This document shows, one piece after another, positions 1 through 6,935 of a stretch of DNA of 20,545 bases. The translations under genes were made by a program, and so were the position numbers. How positions within the stretch are numbered: the stretch's first letter is position 1; each line of letters opens with the position of its first letter. The stretch comes from an uncultured Eubacterium sp. (GTDB lineage: Bacteria > Bacillota > Clostridia > Peptostreptococcales > Anaerovoracaceae). The notes beneath the pieces were generated by a model, which ran no database searches, was not told the origin of the DNA, and saw nothing but the letters and a program-made list of their open reading frames with translations. The stretch covers positions 1 to 20,545 of the forward strand of contig CALBGO010000078.1 of the NCBI GenBank assembly GCA_937894585.1. The letters run 5' to 3'.

Positions 1-10
1 AGTTGAGAAG

Positions 11-47
11 AAAGGAGAGTATTGATGTATTTGGACTAAATACATCA
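11..47 (+). promoter_or_regulatory. Leader with strong SD, 4-codon mini-ORF and perfect 10-bp hairpin
   Basis: A good Shine-Dalgarno (AAAGGAG, 11-17) precedes an ATG at 25 that opens only a four-codon frame (M-Y-L-D-stop, 25-39). The same stretch is a perfect 10-bp inverted repeat, TGATGTATTT at 23-32 and AAATACATCA at 38-47, with a 5-nt loop. The large downstream gene starts at 60 without its own SD. The element could be a translated leader, an RNA hairpin that brings the SD closer to the ATG at 60, or an operator for autoregulation. The inverted repeat is seen directly; its function is inferred. Confidence 0.45.
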
Positions 48-59
48 TACAAGTAAACT

Positions 60-1469
60 ATGGATAAAATCAAAATGACCTTAAACGATATGATGACCCG
101 TGAAGGTTTGCTGGACGAGCTGATGGATCATGTCTTTGATGTATCTATTCTGGTAGACAGCAGCGCCCGTATTATCCACATCAGCAGCAAATCCTTCCGG
201 GATCAGGTGCGCCGCAGCGAAGTCATCGGCAAAGATATTTCCGTGCTGGATACCGTATCCCCCTTTCATCAGGTACTTAAGACAGGAATTCCCGCCACAA
301 GACTTCTACTTAAAATCCACGGCAGAAACTGCATTTCCAGTATTTTTCCCATCATCGACGGAGACAGAATTATCGGAGCCCTCGGTACCATCATTTTCCG
401 CGATATGAAAAAAATAAAACAGATTTTTACAGATGGCCGTTTCAAAGACAATGACAGTATTTCCGATATTTACGATAACCTTTCTCGTGTGGAAAGCGGC
501 TATTCTTTCGCGGATTTTATCGGTGAAGATCCTGCCGTAAAAGACCTTTTGGATAAGGCGGAAAAAGCTGCTGCAAGCAATCTGCCTGTCCTGATTATCG
601 GCGAAACCGGAACAGGCAAAGAAATTATTGCCGGAGCCATTCATAACGGACGCAACGCACAGCAGCCGGATCGACACACAGGTTCTGCCTATGTGACGAT
701 TAACTGCACTGCAATTCCTGAAAATCTTTTGGAATCTGAGCTGTTCGGCCATGAAAAAGGTGCTTTTACCGGCGCCGAAGAAACAAAACCCGGCAAATTC
801 GAACTTGCTGCCGGCGGAGATATTCTGCTGGATGAAATCGGAGATATGAACCTGTCTATGCAGTCCAAGCTGTTGAGAGTTCTGGAATCCCGAGAATTTG
901 AACGGGTCGGTGGCCACAGGATTATTCCTCTGCAGGCAGGCATCATCGCCTCCACCAACAAGAATCTGTACGCCCTCAGCGAAGAGCGAAAATTCCGTTC
1001 CGACCTGTATTTCAGACTCAACACCATTGAGCTGTTTGTACCGCCTCTTCGGAAACGGCCCGGAGATATTCCCATGCTGATTGACTATTTCTGCGAAGAT
1101 ATGAATATAAATCTCCGCCTTTCCCAAAGCGCTATGACCCTGCTCACCGGCTATATCTGGCCCGGCAATGTAAGGCAGCTGCGCAATCTGATCCAGCGGC
1201 TTTCCATCTTTTACGACGATAAAAAGATTACAGAAGATGACATCGCCCAAGAGCTGAGAGTCGATCAGCGCAATTATAACGAAGCCTTCGGATTTACCAC
1301 GGAAAACGGAGATACGCCCCTTTCCATTATTCAAAATACCGAGCGCAGCGCCATTCTTATCGCTTTGCGGAATCAGAAAAACAATATCTCCGCCGCCGCC
1401 AGAGAACTTGGCTTAAGCCGCGGCACACTTTACAACAAAATGAAAAAATACGGAATCGAAAAAAACTGA
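60..1469 (+). CDS. Sigma-54-dependent transcriptional activator (PAS, AAA+, Fis HTH)
   Basis: An enhancer-binding protein of 469 residues that would remodel RNA polymerase carrying sigma-54 to start transcription. An N-terminal PAS-like sensor spans roughly residues 20-120. The AAA+ domain follows, with Walker A GETGTGKE (181-188), the sigma-54 contact loop GAFTGA (234-239), Walker B DILLDE (254-259), the FRSDLYFRL region (312-320) and WPGNVRQLRN (367-376). The C-terminal Fis-type helix-turn-helix is near 427-465 (ISAAARELGLSRGTLYNKM). There is no receiver domain, so control is probably by a ligand or redox signal at the PAS domain. An in-frame stop at 54-56 means the start is at or after 60; the next ATG is at 75, and neither has a strong SD. 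It lies just upstream of and co-directional with the hydrogenase maturation genes, but I found no convincing -24/-12 element in the window, so its targets are unknown. Confidence 0.93.
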   Translation: MDKIKMTLNDMMTREGLLDELMDHVFDVSILVDSSARIIHISSKSFRDQVRRSEVIGKDISVLDTVSPFHQVLKTGIPATRLLLKIHGRNCISSIFPIIDGDRIIGALGTIIFRDMKKIKQIFTDGRFKDNDSISDIYDNLSRVESGYSFADFIGEDPAVKDLLDKAEKAAASNLPVLIIGETGTGKEIIAGAIHNGRNAQQPDRHTGSAYVTINCTAIPENLLESELFGHEKGAFTGAEETKPGKFELAAGGDILLDEIGDMNLSMQSKLLRVLESREFERVGGHRIIPLQAGIIASTNKNLYALSEERKFRSDLYFRLNTIELFVPPLRKRPGDIPMLIDYFCEDMNINLRLSQSAMTLLTGYIWPGNVRQLRNLIQRLSIFYDDKKITEDDIAQELRVDQRNYNEAFGFTTENGDTPLSIIQNTERSAILIALRNQKNNISAAARELGLSRGTLYNKMKKYGIEKN

Positions 1470-1667
1470 AAAATTCCGTTGAAATTACTGTTATACATAT
1501 ATAATTCGGCAGTTTTATGAATTTCAAGTCAAAGTTTATGAGAAAAAGTACGGATTTTGTGCCTGTAAAATTGAACCAAATTTGAAAATCTTATGCCTGC
1601 GGGCAGACTCCAGCTAATCCGGGCAGCCTCTCCTGCAAAAGACCTTGTACCCCTAAGCTCCTTTTTG

Positions 1668-1676
1668 TGGTATGAT
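1668..1676 (+). promoter_or_regulatory. Possible extended -10 promoter for the hyd maturation genes
   Basis: TGGTATGAT matches an extended -10 (TGn plus TATGAT at 1671-1676). The best -35 candidate, TTGTAC at 1645-1650, is 20 bp away, which is too far, so recognition would rest on the extended -10. The 265-nt gap 1470-1734 otherwise holds a direct repeat CGGGCAG at 1600-1606 and 1620-1626 and an inverted repeat (ACGGAAT/ATTCCGT) across the stop of the upstream gene without a T run. I found no sigma-54 -24/-12 site here. Confidence 0.35.
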
Positions 1677-1734
1677 AACAGTAAAATTACAATAATACAA
1701 AACTACAACAATCGAAACGATCAAAGGAGGTTTT

Positions 1735-1980
1735 ATGGAAACCAGAGTTGCTTTACTTTCCATTATCGTCCGTGATACTGCGGCGGCAGAAAAGCTCAAC
1801 GAGATTCTGCACAAATACGGCGAATACATCATCGGCCGTATGGGACTTCCTTACAGAGAAAAAGGAATCCATATTATCAGCGTTGCATTAGACGCGCCGC
1901 CCGATATCATCAATGCACTGGCGGGAAAAATCGGTAAAATCCCTGAAATCAGCAGCAAGGTGGTGTATGCAAATGAATAA
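1735..1980 (+). CDS. TM1266-type iron-only hydrogenase system regulator
   Basis: A small protein of 81 residues matching in length and sequence the TM1266-like family found beside [FeFe]-hydrogenase maturation genes. These are ACT/NikR-like ferredoxin-fold proteins thought to bind a small ligand and act as regulators, although their DNA-binding role is not well established. The start METRVALLSIIVRD and the central YGEYIIGRMGLPY are typical. An AAAGGAGG SD (about 1725-1732) sits just upstream of the ATG. The last codons overlap the hydE start, so the two are translationally coupled. This is the first gene of the hydE-hydG-hydF group. Confidence 0.85.
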   Translation: METRVALLSIIVRDTAAAEKLNEILHKYGEYIIGRMGLPYREKGIHIISVALDAPPDIINALAGKIGKIPEISSKVVYANE

Positions 1981-3031
1981 ACAGATTGTAAAAACTATCG
2001 AGGAACTGGCTGCAGGCGGATTTCCGTCAGAAGACCGTCTGGAAGAACTCCTGCTCCGCTCGGGAAAAGAAGAAGATACTTATCTCTTTCGTCAGGCAGA
2101 TACTGTCCGCAAGCAGATTTTCGGAAATCGGATTTACATCCGCGGACTGATCGAGTTTACCAACTACTGTAAAAACGACTGCTATTACTGCGGTATCCGC
2201 AAAAGCTGCACAAATGCAGAACGCTACCGGCTGACTCCGGAAGAAATTCTTAGCTGCTGCGAAAAAGGCTACAGTCTGGGCTTTCGCACCTTTGTACTGC
2301 AAGGCGGCGAAGATCCTTACTGGACTGATGAAAAGCTGATTCCGATACTCAGCGCCGCTAAAGAAAAGTACCCGGACTGCGCGCTCACCCTTTCCGTCGG
2401 AGAACGAAGCCGGACAAGCTACGAAAAACTGTTTCAAGCCGGTGCGGACAGATATCTTCTGCGCCACGAAACTGCGGACTGGAATCACTACGAAAGTCTG
2501 CACCCTGCGGAAATGGATTTTCGAAACAGGCGGGAATGTCTCAGAAATCTGAAATCCATCGGCTATCAGACCGGCTGCGGATTTATAGTGGGAACGCCGG
2601 GACAAACTGTAAAACATCTGATTTCGGACTTATCTTTTATTGCAGAGTTTATGCCCCATATGGCAGGCGTCGGCCCTTTTATCTCAGCTGCCGGCACACC
2701 TTTTGAAAATGATCCTAAAGGTTCTTCCGTGCTGACACTGCGGCTTTTGGCGATACTGCGCCTTTTAATCCCCCAAATACTCCTTCCGGCAACAACAGCC
2801 CTCGGAACAGCTTCGCAGGACGGAAGACTTCTGGGTATCAAAGCCGGCGCAAATGTGATTATGCCGAATCTGACTCCTGCGGCTTTTCGCAGCAAATACA
2901 CACTCTATGACGGCAAAGCGGAGCTCACCGCCGAACACGCAGAGGAGCTTGCCGCACTGAAAGAATCCGTCCGAAGCATCGGTTTTGAAATCGTAACAGA
3001 CCGCGGCGATTCACCTCTGTTCCAGCAATAG
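1973..3031 (+). CDS. hydE: [FeFe]-hydrogenase H-cluster maturase HydE (radical SAM)
   Basis: HydE works with HydG and HydF to build the diiron subcluster of the H-cluster; it is a radical SAM enzyme acting on the HydG-derived Fe(CO)2(CN)-cysteine synthon. The radical SAM motif is C66-x3-C70-x2-C73 (CKNDCYYC), followed by the GGEDPYW segment that contacts SAM. The accessory C-terminal cysteines that carry a second cluster in some HydE proteins are absent; that cluster is known to be dispensable. I chose ATG 1973 (352 residues) because AAGGTGG at 1957-1963 is 9 nt away; ATG 1967 would be too close, and the longer frame from 1913 is an overlap artefact. It overlaps the upstream regulator by 8 nt and is followed by a 268-nt gap before hydG. 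Confidence 0.93.
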   Translation: MNKQIVKTIEELAAGGFPSEDRLEELLLRSGKEEDTYLFRQADTVRKQIFGNRIYIRGLIEFTNYCKNDCYYCGIRKSCTNAERYRLTPEEILSCCEKGYSLGFRTFVLQGGEDPYWTDEKLIPILSAAKEKYPDCALTLSVGERSRTSYEKLFQAGADRYLLRHETADWNHYESLHPAEMDFRNRRECLRNLKSIGYQTGCGFIVGTPGQTVKHLISDLSFIAEFMPHMAGVGPFISAAGTPFENDPKGSSVLTLRLLAILRLLIPQILLPATTALGTASQDGRLLGIKAGANVIMPNLTPAAFRSKYTLYDGKAELTAEHAEELAALKESVRSIGFEIVTDRGDSPLFQQ

Positions 3032-3080
3032 CCGCCGCTCAAAATCAACTGTCTCGTAAGGGGCGGAGCATCCACATAAG

Positions 3081-3145
3081 AAACCTTAAAGTCCATCGGA
3101 CTTTTCCGACCCGGCCTCAAGATTTTGCATATGCCGGTCAGGTTT
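3081..3145 (+). ncRNA. Candidate structured RNA (three-way junction) between hydE and hydG
   Basis: The 268-nt gap 3032-3299 breaks an otherwise tight gene run and contains nested complementarity. An outer stem pairs AAACCT (3081-3086) with AGGTTT (3140-3145). Inside it are a hairpin AAAGTCC/GGACTTT (3088-3094 and 3098-3104, loop ATC) and a second hairpin GACCcGGC/GCCGGTC (3108-3115 and 3133-3139, one bulged C). This is a plausible three-way junction in the hydG leader. I do not recognise a known riboswitch class, and no T run follows. The rest of the gap holds no gene I can support; the hydG SD (AAGAAAGGA) is at its end. The pairing is visible, the function unknown. Confidence 0.35.
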
Positions 3146-3299
3146 AATCATCTATACATATATCATACTAACGGGAAAGACTCATTTCGCGGCGATTCAC
3201 AAGAAATCGGCAGACATGACAAATCCCGCAGACATTGCGAAGCCGCGGCCGTTTCCGTCTCCGTAAGCGATCTGACCCGAAAGAAAGGAAATCAAAAAA

Positions 3300-4730
3300 A
3301 TGTACAATCCAAAATCACTGAAGGCTGAAGACTTTATCAGCCACGAAGAAATCTTAGACACCCTTGCATATGCCGACGCGCATAAAGACGATATTCCCCT
3401 TGTCCGCAGCATTTTGGACAAGGCTGCTCTGCGCAAAGGCATCAGTCACCGTGAAGCTTCGCTTCTGCTTTCCTGCGAAGATCCTGAGATTACCGAAGAA
3501 ATGTATCGCCTTGCCGAACAGATCAAGAAAGATTTTTACGGCAACCGCATCGTTATGTTTGCACCGCTGTATCTTTCCAACTACTGTGTCAACGGCTGTG
3601 TATACTGTCCGTACCATCATCAGAACAAACATATCGCCAGAAAAAAACTGACTCAGGAAGAAATCCGCCGGGAAGTTATCGCCCTGCAGGATATGGGACA
3701 CAAGCGTCTGGCTCTGGAAGCCGGGGAAGATCCCGTCAACAATCCTATTGAATACATTCTGGAATCCATTAAAACCATTTATGCCATTCACCATAAAAAC
3801 GGCGATATCCGCAGAGTCAATGTCAACATTGCCGCAACTACTGTTGAAGAATACAAAATGCTGAAAGATGCAGGCATCGGCACTTACATTCTGTTTCAGG
3901 AAACCTATCACAAAGACAGCTACGAAAAGCTTCACCCGACCGGTCCCAAACACAATTACGCATGGCATACAGAAGCTATGGACAGAGCCATGGAAGCCGG
4001 TATCGATGATGTGGGTCTCGGTGTTTTATTCGGTCTGGATATGTACCGCTATGAGCTTGCGGGACTTCTCATGCACGCAGAGCATCTGGAAGCGGTTCAC
4101 GGCGTAGGTCCTCACACCATCAGCGTTCCCCGTGTCCGTCCCGCAGACGATGTGGACCCTGCCGACTTTGACGGCGGCGTGGAGGGCGGCATCACCGACG
4201 ACCTGTTCGCAAAAATCATTGCCATTATTCGAATTGCAGTACCTTACACCGGTATGATTATGTCCACCAGAGAAAGTAAGGAAATGCGGGCGCGGGCGCT
4301 GCATCTGGGGATTTCCCAAATCAGCGGCGCATCAAAAACCAGTGTGGGCGGCTATGATACACCCGAACCGGAAGAGGAAAACTCCGCCCAGTTTGAAGTA
4401 GACGACAACCGCACCCTTGATGAAGTGGTGAAATGGCTTATGGATATGGGCTATCTTCCAAGCTTTTGCACCGCCTGCTACCGTGAGGGCAGAACGGGCG
4501 ACCGTTTTATGACGCTGTGCAAAAACGGACAGATTCAGAACTGCTGCCACCCCAATGCGCTGATGACGCTGAAAGAATATCTGGTGGATTACGCTTCTGC
4601 GAAAACCCGCAGAACAGGTGAAGCCCTGATTGCAAAGGAACTGAACAATATTCCAAAGGAAAAAGTACGCCGTATTGCAGAAGATTATATTAAGGAGATT
4701 GAACATGGCAAAAGAGATTTCAGATTCTAA
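3300..4730 (+). CDS. hydG: [FeFe]-hydrogenase H-cluster maturase HydG (tyrosine lyase)
   Basis: HydG is a radical SAM enzyme that cleaves tyrosine to p-cresol and dehydroglycine, giving the CO and cyanide ligands of the H-cluster. The frame of 476 residues is full length. The SAM cluster motif is C96-x3-C100-x2-C103 (CVNGCVYC). The auxiliary cluster motif C390-x2-C393-x22-C416, which distinguishes HydG from ThiH, is intact near the C-terminus. An SD AAGAAAGGA sits about 8 nt before the ATG. The 3' end overlaps the hydF start by 26 nt. No aspartase or other gene separates hydE, hydG and hydF, but a leader of unknown role precedes hydG. Confidence 0.95.
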   Translation: MYNPKSLKAEDFISHEEILDTLAYADAHKDDIPLVRSILDKAALRKGISHREASLLLSCEDPEITEEMYRLAEQIKKDFYGNRIVMFAPLYLSNYCVNGCVYCPYHHQNKHIARKKLTQEEIRREVIALQDMGHKRLALEAGEDPVNNPIEYILESIKTIYAIHHKNGDIRRVNVNIAATTVEEYKMLKDAGIGTYILFQETYHKDSYEKLHPTGPKHNYAWHTEAMDRAMEAGIDDVGLGVLFGLDMYRYELAGLLMHAEHLEAVHGVGPHTISVPRVRPADDVDPADFDGGVEGGITDDLFAKIIAIIRIAVPYTGMIMSTRESKEMRARALHLGISQISGASKTSVGGYDTPEPEEENSAQFEVDDNRTLDEVVKWLMDMGYLPSFCTACYREGRTGDRFMTLCKNGQIQNCCHPNALMTLKEYLVDYASAKTRRTGEALIAKELNNIPKEKVRRIAEDYIKEIEHGKRDFRF

Positions 4731-6132
4731 GGCTGCTGAAAATATCGCGGTATCCGATGCGGCAGCCTCCGATTCCCCGGCGTCAGTCCGTTCCGACTCT
4801 CCGGCAGAAGTCTCTTCCGATTCCCCGACAACCTGTTCCGACTCTCCGGCAGAAGTCTCTTCCGATTCCCCTGCGTCAGCGTGTTCCGATTCCGCTGCAT
4901 CTTCCGATTTCAATCAGGTACCGATGGCAAATCGAACGCATATCGCATTCTTCGGAAAGCGCAACGCCGGCAAATCCAGTTTGGTCAACGCAGTCACCGG
5001 TCAAGCCCTTTCTATCGTTTCCGATATAAAAGGCACAACCACCGATCCGGTACAGAAGGCTATGGAGCTTCTGCCGCTGGGACCTGTCGTCATTATTGAT
5101 ACTCCCGGCATAGACGATGACGGCACAGTAGGAAGTCTTCGCGTAGAAAAAACCTTTGAAATTCTTCGGAAAACCGATGCGGCGGTTCTCGTCATCGATG
5201 CGGCCGCAGGTCCTGCAGACGAGGACCGTAAACTCATCGATCTCTTTCGAAAAAGAAAAGTTCCTTTTCTCATTGCCCTGAATAAATCCGACCTCTGCGC
5301 CGCAGAGCCCCGTTCGGTGCATACGGTGCAGCTTTCTTCCGACCCGTCAGACTTCGAAGAAGCTATATCGGTCAGCGCTCTGACCGGTGAGGGCATCAAA
5401 ACCCTGAAAGAAGCCATCGGCCGCATCGCTTCATCGAAAGAACCGGAAAAATATATTCTCAGGGACAAATTACAGCCGGCAGATATAGTGGTTCTGGTTA
5501 CCCCTATCGACAGCTCCGCGCCGAAAGGCAGGCTGATTCTTCCCCAGGTACAGACCATCCGGGATATTCTGGACGGCCATGCCGTATGTATGGTAACCCA
5601 GACAGATCAGCTGGCGCAGGCTCTGTCCGCTCTCAGTAAGCCTCCGAAACTGGTTGTTACCGACAGTCAGGACTTCAAACAGGTAAAAAATATAATTTCA
5701 CCGGAAACCCGTCTAACCTCCTTTTCCATACTTATGGCAAGGTTCAAAGGAATTCTGGACACTGCGGCATACGGCGCCCATTATCTCCAAAACCTGACAA
5801 ACGGCGATAAAATTCTGATTTGTGAAGGCTGCACCCACCATAGACAATGCGAGGACATCGGCACTGTCAAACTGACCGGCTGGATACGGCAATACACCGG
5901 CAAAACTTTGGATTTTCACTTTACCAGCGGAGGCCAGTTTCCCGAAAATCCCAAAGAACTGCAAAGCTATGCGCTCATCGTTCACTGCGGCGGCTGTATG
6001 CTGAACCGGCGTGAAATGCAAAGCCGGATGGAAAGAGCGCAAACAGCCGGCGTCCCTTTCACCAATTACGGTACTCTCATCGCCCATATCAACGGAATTT
6101 TAGACAGGAGTCTGGAGATTATTTATGAATAG
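4705..6132 (+). CDS. hydF: [FeFe]-hydrogenase maturation GTPase HydF with repeat-rich N-terminal extension
   Basis: HydF is the GTPase scaffold that receives the diiron precursor from HydE and HydG and passes it to apo-hydrogenase. The G domain has the P-loop GKRNAGKS (84-91), DTPG (132-135) and NKSD (193-196). The cluster-binding motif is C376-x-H378 with H427-C428-x2-C431. At 475 residues it is about 70 longer than usual, because residues 5-70 form a Ser/Asp/Ala/Pro-rich extension of tandem repeats (SDSPAEVSSDSP twice). ATG 4705 has AAGGAG 8 nt upstream; the internal ATG 4924 (M74) would give the canonical 402 residues but lacks a good SD. It overlaps hydG by 26 nt and proB by 8 nt. Confidence 0.94.
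   Translation: MAKEISDSKAAENIAVSDAAASDSPASVRSDSPAEVSSDSPTTCSDSPAEVSSDSPASACSDSAASSDFNQVPMANRTHIAFFGKRNAGKSSLVNAVTGQALSIVSDIKGTTTDPVQKAMELLPLGPVVIIDTPGIDDDGTVGSLRVEKTFEILRKTDAAVLVIDAAAGPADEDRKLIDLFRKRKVPFLIALNKSDLCAAEPRSVHTVQLSSDPSDFEEAISVSALTGEGIKTLKEAIGRIASSKEPEKYILRDKLQPADIVVLVTPIDSSAPKGRLILPQVQTIRDILDGHAVCMVTQTDQLAQALSALSKPPKLVVTDSQDFKQVKNIISPETRLTSFSILMARFKGILDTAAYGAHYLQNLTNGDKILICEGCTHHRQCEDIGTVKLTGWIRQYTGKTLDFHFTSGGQFPENPKELQSYALIVHCGGCMLNRREMQSRMERAQTAGVPFTNYGTLIAHINGILDRSLEIIYE
4790..4871 (+). repeat. In-frame 45-bp tandem repeat in the hydF 5' region
   Basis: Two identical 37-bp copies (4790-4826 and 4835-4871) lie exactly 45 bp (15 codons) apart. Degraded further units on both sides (GATTCCCC-GCGTCAG at 4771 and again near 4864) suggest more than two ancestral copies. 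The repeat keeps the reading frame and encodes the SDSPAEVSSDSP unit. Exact identity at synonymous positions implies recent duplication or slippage. Confidence 0.85.
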
Positions 6133-6931
6133 AAACAGAATTAAAGAAAGCAGGCGAATCGTTGTCAAAGTAGGCACTTCCACCCTGACCCACGAAAACG
6201 GAAAACTGAATATCCGCCGTATCGAAAACCTTTGTAAAACTCTCTGTGATTTACAAAACAGCGGAAAGGAAATGATTTTGGTAACTTCCGGTGCAATCGG
6301 TGTCGGCGCAGGAAAAATAGGGCTCAAATCCAGACCGGAAGAAACCGGCAAAAAACAGGCTCTGGCTGCAATCGGACAATGCGAGCTGATGTTTATGTAC
6401 GATAAATTTTTCGGCGAATACAATCAGACCGTAGCCCAGATGCTTTTAACCGCCCTTATTGTAGACCACGAAGAAAGCAGAAAAAATGTAATCAATACTT
6501 TCAGAGAACTGATGAATCTGGGAGTTATTCCTATCATCAACGAAAATGATACCGTTGCCACGGATGAGCTTGAAGGCCTCAATATCGGCGATAACGACAC
6601 CCTCTCCGCTATAGTGGCAAAGCTTTCTGCGGCGGATCTTCTGGTAATTCTTACCGATATCGACGGGCTTTACGACAAGGATCCCCGCAGTTTTGCAGAT
6701 GCAGCGCGCATTGCTCATGTCCCGGAAATCACAGAAGAAATTGTGAAACTGGCAGGCGGCGCCGGATCCAAATTCGGCACCGGCGGCATGGCGACCAAAA
6801 TCAGCGCCGCGAGAATTGCAAACACTGCTGAAATTCCCTGCTGTATCATCGCAGGAGACAATACAGAAAACTTATACCGGCTGTTAGACGGCGCAGACAT
6901 CGGCACTGTCTTCGGCAGACTGGAGGATTAG
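6125..6931 (+). CDS. proB: Glutamate 5-kinase
   Basis: ProB phosphorylates L-glutamate with ATP in the first step of proline synthesis. The amino-acid-kinase fold shows KVGTSTLT (near residues 15-22), LVTSGAIGVGAGKIGL, IINENDTVATDEL and the GSKFGTGGMATKISAA nucleotide loop. At 268 residues it is the short form without the C-terminal PUA domain found in many proteobacterial ProB proteins. The ATG overlaps the hydF stop by 8 nt, with GGAG about 8 nt upstream, so it is coupled to the hydrogenase maturation genes rather than having its own promoter. proA follows after a 4-nt gap. Feedback inhibition by proline is known for the family but cannot be read here. Confidence 0.95.
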   Translation: MNRNRIKESRRIVVKVGTSTLTHENGKLNIRRIENLCKTLCDLQNSGKEMILVTSGAIGVGAGKIGLKSRPEETGKKQALAAIGQCELMFMYDKFFGEYNQTVAQMLLTALIVDHEESRKNVINTFRELMNLGVIPIINENDTVATDELEGLNIGDNDTLSAIVAKLSAADLLVILTDIDGLYDKDPRSFADAARIAHVPEITEEIVKLAGGAGSKFGTGGMATKISAARIANTAEIPCCIIAGDNTENLYRLLDGADIGTVFGRLED

Positions 6932-6935
6932 CACT

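Noticed and set aside
306..1334. Long minus-strand open frame (342 codons) antisense to the sigma-54 activator
   Set aside because: It mirrors a strongly conserved gene in full, has no SD and its translation is Cys/Phe-rich without any recognisable domain.
1470..1734. Sigma-54 (-24/-12) promoter for the hydrogenase maturation genes
   Set aside because: No TGGCAC with a properly spaced TTGC was found; only an extended -10 of the sigma-A type is visible.
1913..1972. Longer hydE start at 1913
   Set aside because: The added residues are out-of-frame overlap with the TM1266-like gene, and the SD at 1957-1963 points to ATG 1973.
4332..4913. Minus-strand frame with ESEETSAGESE repeats
   Set aside because: It is the antisense reading of the hydF Ser/Asp repeat and the hydG end; the coding side is on the + strand.
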